This document shows, in pieces, positions 44,949 to 54,559 of a DNA stretch of 64,000 nucleotides (within the stretch, counting starts at the first letter, position 1; the number at the start of each line of letters is the position of its first letter). The notes under the pieces are model-generated. The model did no database searches. It saw only the letters and a list, made by a program, of their open reading frames with translations, and had not been told where the DNA came from. This DNA is from Magicicada septendecula (taxonomy: Eukaryota > Arthropoda > Insecta > Hemiptera > Cicadidae), in assembly GCA_034769895.1 (NCBI GenBank), contig CM068369.1, forward strand, positions 145,473,574 to 145,537,573, written 5' to 3'. The position numbers were made by a program, and so were the translations under genes.

Positions 44949-47900
44949 TGTAACGATACAATTAAGCCAAATCTCGTACCAGTGATAAAAAAGATAATTC
45001 TTGATATAAAATTACTTCATATGAAATAAAATGTGTAAAAAATGATTAAAATGTGACAAGACAAGACGTACAACGATATTACCCAACCCAAGTGATTGAG
45101 CCGAAAACACAAACATAAAGAAGGGAACCACGTAACATACTTATTAAAATGTAAATATTTTGACATGATTGAGTCAAAAAACCCAAACATAAAGAAGGGA
45201 ACCACGTAACATACTTAAGAAAAATATGATAGACAAAACAATGATGGACACAGAACTAAAGAAGAACCAGAAGAAGAGGACAGATCCATACAAGTAAACA
45301 GAATTTAAACCAGAAGAGAAGAAGAGGAGAACCGAACCGGATTGAAGAAGAAGAAGAAAAGGAAGAATGAAGAGGAGACAGATAAAACCCAAGGGGAACT
45401 AACACACATATATAAAAGGGAAAGATTGTATGTTTAGAGATAGAATACGGTCAATAAACCTTGAATAATTATGTATTAATGAAACCAATGTTATTATTAG
45501 CATTAATTTAACATATGTACCCATTTTTAAGACAATACAATTGTAAAGCAATGTAGTATAGGAAAGGTACACTAACCCTGTCAGAAAGGTTAGATTCGAC
45601 CAAAACACAACTAGCCTAGTATTGTTAATAGTAAAAATAATACTAAAACAAAATAGTGAGAAATGGTAGGAGAAAGTATAGGGATTACCCATTAAATAAC
45701 ACTAATTACAAAACAGTGAACCAAAGTGAAGTGCTTTAGTGAAGTGTAAATGCCCTAAAAAATAGTGAAAGTGGATGTGAAACATTCAAAATAGAATGCT
45801 AAGTAAATAGACACTCTGTAAAACATTGATAAACCACCAATGATTGGAGTGAGATTATAATTAGTTATATACCTAGAAGTAATTAGAAATAGTAATCCAA
45901 ATTAATATTAAGGAAGCTTGTAATAATATTCAGGGAGAAAGCCCAGTACAATAACTTGTGTTAACATGGCATGATAGGATAGAAGTAAAGTTTGTTATTA
46001 AAGATTAAAATTATAAAGAATACAACACCCCATGTTGAAAGGGGAATTAACCTTCATAATATTAGAGAAAGTGACAATGTTTATCACCCTAGTTTATAAG
46101 ACAAGAAAGAAATCAATGTTAGTACTAAGAATAATTTATGACTTGTAAAGAATAGTTGATTCAATGTTAAAGAAGGAATATGGCTGAAGGGGACTTACAG
46201 TCCATAAACCTAACTATTATATTTTAAATGAAGAGTAATGAAAATGTATGTTGAATAGTAATTAAGACACAAACAAATAAGTGAAGCCCATCAGGCTGAA
46301 TTCAGAATGTAATTTAAAAAAGGAAATACACTAAAAAACAATAATGGCTGTTTGTGACTATGAAAACAGTTAACTGCCAAAGACATTCAAATGCAAATTG
46401 TATCAATTTCACAAAAAATCTTACTAATCTAAGAACAGTGAATGGACAGTAATTAGATATCAGTTATTTCAACACAGAAATATTATTGTGATAATTTAAT
46501 TCAAGAAAGATATGTTATTTATTAAATGTCAAATAATTAGACTATAGTTAATGTGTAACAGAATATGACCTTATGAGGTATCATTGTAAACTTTGAAAGG
46601 AAAGAAAAATAATAGTGATGTCATTCATTATCCCAAAGGAATTATAAGGGAATAAAATCATTAGGAAAATACTTAATAAATTTGAATAAAAATTCAAATA
46701 TTTCTAACAATGTATGTAAGGAGTAATTAACCGAGCATTGAATTATTGGTTACTATGACAACGAGACGTTTGAGGGCTTATTTTTCCGTTAAATTAGAGA
46801 GACGCTGAAGAAACGAAGCGTGGGTAAGCCACACGAAAAATTGGACAAACTAAAATTTTAATTTAAACAGTTATAAAAAGTCGAATCAGTGAACCAAGAT
46901 AACCCAATATGAAGAGACGTCGATCTATACAGAATTAATGATGTCCAGGAACGAAATTAAATAAACTAATTAAAGAAAAACCCCAGACCAGTTTGAAGAA
47001 GATGTTGGAAGCCTTCAACCAGCCCAAATTTGAAAAATATACGCCTATCCTGATGACGATACAGACAACGTGAGATGAACTGATAAGTACCGAATAATTT
47101 CTTACTCCCAAAACCCCAAATTACTTAAATTATTTTCAAATGATAAAATTTCTCACTATTTAAAAAGTAGTATTTTCTTTCAAAGGTAAAGGCATAATTT
47201 ACTTACATTAAAAAACATTTAATTAAACTGTAGAGATAACCTTATTTGTGAACATAACTACTGTAACAGAAATACGACACTACTGAACAAATTGTACAAA
47301 CACATTATAAATCCTAAGTACGCATAAGGTATAGTAGTGTACTTTTTTGCATGTAATCAACGTTTATGTCTATTTTCATGATTCAAAGAACTCCAGGTTT
47401 TAAAAACATAGTAATTTGTTAAAAGTAACTGAACGATAGTGTTTTGAAATCAATTTTGCCAACCTGAGATGTTTTGTGTTTCAAGCTCTAAGCCGGAGCA
47501 TAATATTATAAATTTGTTTGTGATTCATTTGTCATATTTATTGATAATTAAATGTGTATTAAAAAACGCAGTACAGAACATTACTATCTTGTTATTTCAT
47601 AGGAATTTTGTAGAATATATGTGTGTTAGCGAAGTTTTAAGTTATAGCCAACTAGCGCTCACCACGAGCGGCCGAGTCGACAACCTGTGTAGCAGCGGGA
47701 ACAATTCGAACGTCACAGCTGTCTAGCTAATATCACGTATTACCTTAAAAAATTAAATGTTTTAATTGTTTTAACAAAAACAATTTGGCGCCACCCGGGA
47801 ATCGTAATCCCTATGAATTAACAGGCAGGTTGTACTGGTGACATTGACAATGCTACGGACTCCAGTAGTGACGTCGATTTATGTAACAACCAGTGTGAGG

Positions 47901-47982
47901 CAAACACACTACATTCACACTAATACACAAAATAAACAAGTGTGATACATTTCAACAGGTACGACCCTAGTAGTTTGTTACA
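44949..47982 (+). repeat. 5' LTR of Gypsy-B (3,034 bp)
   Basis: Near-identical to 54560-57475, except that 46647-46764 (118 bp) are present only here. Contains a ~50-bp internal direct repeat (45094-45146 and 45168-45220, ACAAACATAAAGAAGGGAAC). TTTGGCGCCACCCGGGAATC near its right end resembles a PBS. Confidence 0.95.
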
Positions 47983-47985
47983 TAT

Positions 47986-48003
47986 TGGCGACCAGCAACA
48001 TGC
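47986..48003 (+). promoter_or_regulatory. Primer binding site of Gypsy-B
   Basis: TGGCGACCAGCAACATGC begins 3 bp after the LTR end. The TGG start pairs with the CCA tail of a tRNA. The TGGCGACC start resembles arginine-tRNA sites known from some insect gypsy elements, but the tRNA was not verified. Confidence 0.65.
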
Positions 48004-48030
48004 GGCTGGTAAGAATAACTAGCGGCAATC

Positions 48031-49746
48031 ATGAATAGACACGGTATGGTTACGAGAGGCAAAGGGAAGGAAGCACCAAACCAAGAAGGAAACCCGGAAG
48101 AAATGGAGGAAGTTGAGGAAGTAGAAGTGGAGGAAATGACTGGAGAATTGTCAGAAGAGAACCCACAGGAGGACCAAGTGGAAAATCCAAATCCACCTGA
48201 ACCTGAACCTGAACCTGAAGCAGAAGTCATGGCAAACGACCAACCGGTCAAACCAACAGAAGAAACAAAATTAGATCACATGCTGAAATTCATGATGGAA
48301 CAATTTGGACAAATGAACAGGAACCAGGAAGAAACAAGGGAAGCTTCAAGGAAATTGAATGATAAATTAGAGTCATTACAAGAGGGAATGAATAAAAAAC
48401 TGGACCAAAACAGTGAAGAATTGAAGAAGCAAATGAAGGTGATACACGAAAGTCAGGAGACGTTGGAAAAGAAGAGCGAAGAGCTGAAGAAACAGATCAA
48501 GAAGGATCTGGAGGTAGTAAATAAAAAGATGGAAAATAACCATGATATTCTCCAACGGAAAATCGAGGAAGAAAGTAAGAAAACCAAGGAGGAATGGAAG
48601 CTACAACTAGTCGAATGTCGAGAAGAGATCAGACAAACGGTAACGGAGACCAACGAAACAGTGATACAAATCAGAGAAGAATTAAGTAATAAAATTAGTA
48701 ACGTTGAGGAGGAAGGTAAACTGAGGGCGACGGAATTCTACCAAGTCCTTACTGAAGGGTGCCAGAAGAATAAACAAGAAGTGGTCAAGGAACTGGAGGA
48801 GAGGCACCAAGAGCTACAACTGGATGTAAACAATCGGGTGGAGAAAGTGTACACCGTCATAGATAAAATCGACGGACTGACCCGAGAAAACCGAGAAAAA
48901 ATCCAGGGAATCAGTATGCGAGAGAAACAGATGCAGGAAGAGTTAGATGCATTAAGAGAAAAACCATATAATCACACACAGTTCATAACCAGTGAGAACA
49001 GAGAAATGATTAATTTTCGTAGCTACAGGAGAAACCCGATAGAATTCCTCAAACGGGTAGAAGAACTGATAGAGAAGAACAGAGAAACCAGATGGTCTAG
49101 TGTGAGAAGTATGATCGACGAGATGTTTCGTGACACCCATGACAATTGGTGGACGGCCACAAGACCTGAGATAAATGATACTCAAGAGTTCAAGAAACAG
49201 TTCAGGGAGAAGTATTGGTCCGAATCAACACAGAATGTGGTCCGCAATGACATCAGTAACGGAAGGTACGAGACACAAGGAGGACACACGTTAACATCGT
49301 ACTTTCTGGGAAAGGTATGTTTAGCCAGAAATTTGGAACCCAGGATACCGGAAGAGTCGTTGGTGATACAACTGGGTTACCATTACGAAGAGGCCATCCA
49401 GAAGGCCAGGCGACAAGGCCAAATTAAAACAATCCAAGGAATGGTTAGCCTACTGGAGGACCTGGAGAACGATAACCAGTATCGAAAAAACAGGATCATA
49501 AACCAAAGATACAATAAGTGGAATGAACACAATAATACACCTAATTTCCAGGGACCATACAATTATCCACAAGGCAATAATCGAAATAACTGGGGCCGGA
49601 ATAACAATAATAATAATGCAGAACCAACATTCAATGGAAACGATCAGCATCGCCATCCAAATAACCAGCCTGGTAACCGAGGACAACAGAACCATCACCC
49701 AGGAAGTCCAAACAATAATAGAAGCAGCCCAAATAATAACAACTGA
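48031..49746 (+). CDS. Gypsy-B Gag, ended early by TGA (571 codons)
   Basis: Structural protein of the particle. Residues 1-75 are acidic and proline/glutamate-rich (EPEPEPE). Residues ~80-310 are a long heptad coiled coil. Residues ~315-490 form a capsid-like region (FRSYRRNPIEFLKRVEEL, DNWWTATRPEI, FKKQFREKYW). From ~495 it is Asn-rich. No CCHC zinc knuckle is present. The TGA at 49744-49746 sits inside the Asn-rich tail, but the same frame stays open for another 124 codons to TAA at 50119-50121. There lies the frameshift signal, so the full reading frame is 48031-50121 and the TGA is best read as a nonsense mutation, or a readthrough codon. Confidence 0.85.
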   Translation: MNRHGMVTRGKGKEAPNQEGNPEEMEEVEEVEVEEMTGELSEENPQEDQVENPNPPEPEPEPEAEVMANDQPVKPTEETKLDHMLKFMMEQFGQMNRNQEETREASRKLNDKLESLQEGMNKKLDQNSEELKKQMKVIHESQETLEKKSEELKKQIKKDLEVVNKKMENNHDILQRKIEEESKKTKEEWKLQLVECREEIRQTVTETNETVIQIREELSNKISNVEEEGKLRATEFYQVLTEGCQKNKQEVVKELEERHQELQLDVNNRVEKVYTVIDKIDGLTRENREKIQGISMREKQMQEELDALREKPYNHTQFITSENREMINFRSYRRNPIEFLKRVEELIEKNRETRWSSVRSMIDEMFRDTHDNWWTATRPEINDTQEFKKQFREKYWSESTQNVVRNDISNGRYETQGGHTLTSYFLGKVCLARNLEPRIPEESLVIQLGYHYEEAIQKARRQGQIKTIQGMVSLLEDLENDNQYRKNRIINQRYNKWNEHNNTPNFQGPYNYPQGNNRNNWGRNNNNNNAEPTFNGNDQHRHPNNQPGNRGQQNHHPGSPNNNRSSPNNNN

Positions 49747-50121
49747 CCAAATGAGAATTATCGAGGAGTAGAACCTGAACAACGTACCAACAGTCACCCC
49801 AATGACCACAATTATTACGGCAACCGGTATCATCCCAATTACCAGTACAACCGGGGACCCGGGGGCAATCCAAATAGGAGTGACAATCGACGTCATGTAA
49901 ATTTTATTAGTGGGAGAAGGTGGAATAACCACCGAAGATACAACTCAAATTGGCACCAAGAACCATGGTACAATGCATCCAACGAGACTGACAACAGACC
50001 ATCAGTGAACAGGAACCATGAACCAATACAAAATGGAAATAACCAGCAAAATGTGCCACACAATGAAACGAACGACCAGCCAAGCAACCTGGCCGTCAGC
50101 CAGCAGCCACCTTTAAACTAA
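49747..50121 (+). pseudogene. Gypsy-B Gag C-terminal extension beyond the TGA
   Basis: Open in the gag frame without stops from the TGA to TAA at 50119. Composition continues the tail (Asn, Arg, Gly, Tyr rich: SGRRWNNHRRYNSN), typical of an RNA-binding nucleocapsid without zinc knuckle. Its end coincides with the slippery site. It can be made only if the TGA is read through. Confidence 0.75.
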
Positions 50122-50160
50122 AAAGGTCAGTGATAAAGTATGAACGCCCTTCACATGACC
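50112..50160 (+). promoter_or_regulatory. Programmed -1 frameshift signal between gag and pol
   Basis: Slippery heptamer T-TTA-AAC at 50112-50118 in the gag frame, followed at once by the gag TAA. Pol is in the -1 frame. Six bases on, 50125-50133 (GGTCAGTGA) pairs with 50151-50160 (TCACATGACC) as a 9-bp stem with one bulged A and a 17-base loop. Spacing and stem are as expected for a stimulator. Confidence 0.75.
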
Positions 50161-53100
50161 AATCACTTGGGTTGATACGTCAAACAACGTCAGATAAACA
50201 AACCAAAGGAATCACGATAATTTACAACAATTATTCAAAAAATATTCGAGAAGAACTTCTCAAGGAAGAGGCCACTCAATTACCACAGAACAATAGTGAA
50301 ATTGTTCATATAAAGGCAACAATAAACGGTACCATAACCAGTATCCTGGTAGACACGGGGTCTAATATCTCTCTCATTAACCAACCTGAATTAGAAAGAA
50401 TTCAAGCTCACTCTCGAACACCAATACCTACATTGCCAATAAATAATATAATCATCATTGGCGCAACGGGCAAACAGAACAAAACAATAAGAAAACAAGT
50501 GTCATTGGAGCTAGATAATCTAGAATCCACCATTTCTATTATATTTCTAGTGGCAAGTGGGCTACCTTTCAATATGCTCATCGGATGTGATATACTAAGA
50601 AGATATTCAGCAGTAATAAACCTGCAGAAGGGAGTAGTGTTGTTAAATTCAGAACAAGGAACCTGGTCCGCGAACATTATAAATTGTGTACCAAGTCCAA
50701 CTGCTTTAAGCCGAAACACAGAACTGAAAAGTTATTATTGCCAGAGGCACGAGCCAGATATCACCATAGTAGAGGAGGAAGAGCGTAAGACCTTATGGAA
50801 CCAGAAGTTGGAAGAGATTATCACCTTCCAAAGAGAACGGCCTATGCAGGAGATTAGCAAACAACAATCCAAAAAATTAATCGCCATTTATAATGAATAT
50901 CAGCATGTCTTTTCGAACATCCCCGGAAAGGTTAAAGGATACCAATGTAAAATTCAATTCCGAGAACCAGTGGACTTCCACCGGAAATCATATCCAATAG
51001 CACATTCTCTAAAAAACGAAGTTAGAATGGAAATAAATAGAATGATTGCCGAAGATATAATTGAGTACACTCATTCTCAATATACCAGCCCCATAATTGC
51101 CATACCCAAGAAAAATGGCAAGGTACGAATTTGCCTAGACGCCCGAGAAATAAATAAGATGATTATAAATGACAGAACCTCACCAGGAGAAATAGAAGAA
51201 ATTCTGAAGAGATTCCACGGAATCAGATATATTAGCACTTGGGATACTGTATGTGGGTATTGGCAGGTAGAGCTGCACCCACACAGTAGACAATACTTAG
51301 CATTCCTGTTCGACGGTAGAAACTACCAGTTCAAAAGGCTACCATTTGGACTAATAAATTCAGTAGCAGTGTTCGTGAAGTGCATGGACCAAGTGTTAGG
51401 TCAAGAGGCACTGGAATTTACTACAGTGTACGTTGACGACCTACTTATCACGTCAGCAAACTGGGATGAACACTGTGAAAGAGTCAGACATGTATTGGAA
51501 AAATTATCTAACAACAATATCACACTGAAGTTAGACAAATCAAAGTTCATTGCTAAAGAAGTAAAATTCTTAGGATTCAACCTAACTGAAGAGGGAATCT
51601 CTCCATCCCAAGAGAAGGTTGATGCCATACAAAATTTCCCATCACCAAGAAACAAAAAACAGTTGCAATCCTTCCTAGGAGTATGTAATTACTACAGGAA
51701 ATTTCAGACCAACTACTCCCACCTAACAGCTAAATTTTCCAAGCAATTATCTTCAAAAGAAAAATGGACGTGGGGAGTGGAACAAGAAGAAGTGTTTAAA
51801 TTAATCAAACAAAAATTTATTGACACTGTTATTTTACACCACCCTAATTTTGCAAAACAGTTCTATCTAAACTGTGACGCTAGTGATGTAAGTCTAGGCG
51901 CAGAATTATACCAAGAAGACGAAGATGGCAATCACCTAGTCATTAGCTTCGCCAGCCGAATACTCAGTAGCTGTGAGCGTAACTATAATGTTACAGAAAA
52001 GGAGTTGCTCAGCATAGTATTTGCGTGCGGCAAGTTTAGGACGTACATACTTGGATATAATACAACGGTCCGAAGCGATCATAAATCAATATCGTTTCTA
52101 AAACAATGTAAGTTGAATCATGGCCGACTTACTCGATGGATACTTGCTTTGCAAGAATACCACATTACATGGGAATATATTCCAGGACGAAAAAATATAG
52201 TGGCTGATGTTTTGTCCAGAATAAATGTAGTAAATCAGACATTTGAAGGAGAAAAGGGGAAGATAGCAAAAGTGTATTATATGTTGAAGGATAGAAAAGA
52301 CCTGGAAGATATTATGAACCAAATAGTGTTGCAACAAGAGCAAGATACAAAAATATCCAACATCAGAAGAAGACTGATGGAGTCTGAAGCCATTATTAAC
52401 CAATTTTACTGTGTGTACAACAATATTTTATTTATGAAAACAAAAAAGAACCAAGATACTTGGAAACTGGTAATTCCTCAATCATTAGAAAATCAAATCA
52501 TCAAAGATTATCATGTGAGATACGGCCACATGGGAACAATTAAAATGGTAAAAGCATTAGAGGAAGATTTGTTTATAAAAAATATTGCAAGAAAAGTAAG
52601 TAAAAACATAAAAACCTGCACATTGTGTCAGATGGTCAAAACCAATAACGAAAGGAAGGATGGAACGATGATACCCATCACATCAAGTGCCAAATTAGAG
52701 AAGGCGTTCCTCGACATATGTGGACCATTCCCACGTAGCGGAGGGCGACATGGCTACAAATTCATTATTATCATACTTGACCATTACACCAAGTACACCA
52801 AATTATATGCTATAAACAGAGCCACAACAAAGAAAATATTAGATATTATCAAAAATAAATACATTATAGAGATTGGAAGACCGTACATGTTAATAACAGA
52901 TCATGGAACGCAATTTAAAGGAAGGAAATGGAGAGAAGAATTATTAAAATTAAATATTAAAACTTATAAAACATCAGTCTACCACCCTAGCAGCAATCCC
53001 GCAGAAAGAATGTTGAGGGAGGTGGGACGCATTTTGAGAACTTATTGTCATAACAACCAGAGAGAATGGTACAAATATTTACCTTCAATCGAAGTGTTTT

Positions 53101-53519
53101 TAAACATCAGTTACCACCAATTCACTGAAAGTACACCTTACTTGATGATGTTCGAGAGGAAGCCAAACAGAGAGATACAAGAGATAATAGAATTCCCAAA
53201 AGACCCAGAAGACCCGTATGACAAAAATAAATGGTACAACCTAATAGTGGAAAAAATTGAGAAACAAAAGGCCAAATACGCAAAGAACCAACCCAAAATA
53301 ATCAAATATAAAGAGGGAGAAAAAATACTAATCAAAAATCGTGAACTGCCAAGTACAATGGAAGGTATAGCAAAGAAATTATTATTGCTATACACTGGAC
53401 CGTATATCATCACAAGAGACAATGGTAATAATACTTACCAGATCAGTAATGTCAATACAAGGAAAATCAAGGGAGTTTACAACCAAACTTCAATAAAAAA
53501 GTTTTACGAAGAAGAATAA
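50113..53519 (+). CDS. Gypsy-B Pol: protease, RT, RNase H, integrase (open)
   Basis: Reads in the -1 frame after the slippery site; the frame first offers GTG at 50130, so an independent start is unlikely. Counting from 50130: protease LVDTGSN (D75-G77) and IGCD (152-154); RT with WDTVCGYWQ (D372), LPFGLIN and YVDD (434-437); RNase H NCDASD (D583), E625 and RSDHKS (D650); IVADVLSR. Integrase follows, with zinc-binding H795/H800/C830/C833, D862 (LDICGP), D924 (ITDHGTQF) and E959 (NPAER). Then a GPY/F module (LLYTGPYIITRDNGNNTYQI, about 1,080-1,100). No chromodomain. There are no stops or frameshifts in 1,129 codons, so the enzymes look functional. Confidence 0.93.
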
Positions 53520-54544
53520 AACCATTGTGAAATGAAACCGATTTCAAAATTCTAAAAGAGATTGTAAGAGCAGCTTACTCAAATATTTAGATGATATATG
53601 CGGAACAATAAAAAAGTTTTATAATAATGAAAAAAAAAAAATTGAAATATGAAGTATGAAGTAAAAAGTGAGATAATCAGGAATAAGTTACACACATTCC
53701 TATGTAATAAAAATGTAAGAAGCACAAACTTACAATTATAATTAAAACAAAAAATAGCTAAAAAGGAATACGCTACAAACATTCCTTTAAGGTAAGACCA
53801 TTAACTTACCAAAGAATTATCAAAAATGATGTTGAATACAGAGTAAAATAAACAAAAATAAAATCAAGTTCAAATTACTGAGATAAATACTTGAAATTAT
53901 ACTGAATCAAAAGTATTATCAGAAAAAAAAAAATAAATAAATAAAACTATACCTGGTACAAGGAGAGAGAGAGAAATTGTATATAAAACAAATATACAAA
54001 TATGGCTAAAGCAGAATCCTGCTAAATGTCTAAAACAAGTAAAATGATCACAACGAGCATTGAAAACAAAATAATGAAAAGTGAGATACGAGTAGATGAT
54101 AGTGTATAGTTAAGGTATAGCGGAAGAAAGAATGAGTAGTAATGATAAAGTGATCTAAAAACAAACCACAAGGTGGACAATCCCAATTATATTATTATAT
54201 TATTATTATTATTAAGTCACAAGTTGACAAAGATTTAAGATTGACTGTTGAAAAGTCCAGCAATCTATATGAACTGAGTAGAGAAGATGTGCCTCTAGTC
54301 TCAGAAAAATGAGTAGTAATGGGAAAAACCAGCTACTATATAAAGTTAGGGAAAAAAATTTGTGTATGAGGGAATATGCACCAATGGAAATAAATAAAAA
54401 CAGATCCAAATAAAATGGAGTGAATTAAGTAAGAAGAGAAATGGAGAATGGAGAAACAAACAAGGAAGAGAAGGAAAAAAAGTTATCTATAACTGATAAT
54501 TTCATAAAAAACTATGCTAGTGTTTTATTAAAATGATCAATTTT
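53520..54544 (+). other. Gypsy-B 3' untranslated region
   Basis: A-rich, about 1 kb between pol and the PPT. No ORF on the plus strand resembles an env; the 65-67 codon minus ORFs have no recognisable content. Confidence 0.6.
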
Positions 54545-54554
54545 AGAGGAGAGG
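54545..54554 (+). promoter_or_regulatory. Polypurine tract of Gypsy-B
   Basis: AGAGGAGAGG, five bases before the TGTAACG start of the 3' LTR. Confidence 0.7.
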
Positions 54555-54559
54555 CATTA

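Noticed and set aside
45017-45692. Minus-strand hydrophobic ORFs in the Gypsy-B LTRs (repeated at 54628-55303)
   Set aside because: Phe/Leu-rich translations of an A-rich plus strand. Present in both LTRs only because the LTRs are copies.
47469-47726. 85-codon plus ORF in both Gypsy-B LTRs (also 56962-57219)
   Set aside because: Identical by LTR duplication, no domain, and it lies in U5-like sequence.
49450-49932. 160-codon minus-strand Ile/Val-rich ORF
   Set aside because: It is the antisense of the Asn-rich Gag tail (AAT/AAC codons read as ATT/GTT).
53520-54544. Possible env gene in Gypsy-B
   Set aside because: No plus-strand ORF of useful length between pol and the PPT, so nothing supports an errantivirus-like envelope.
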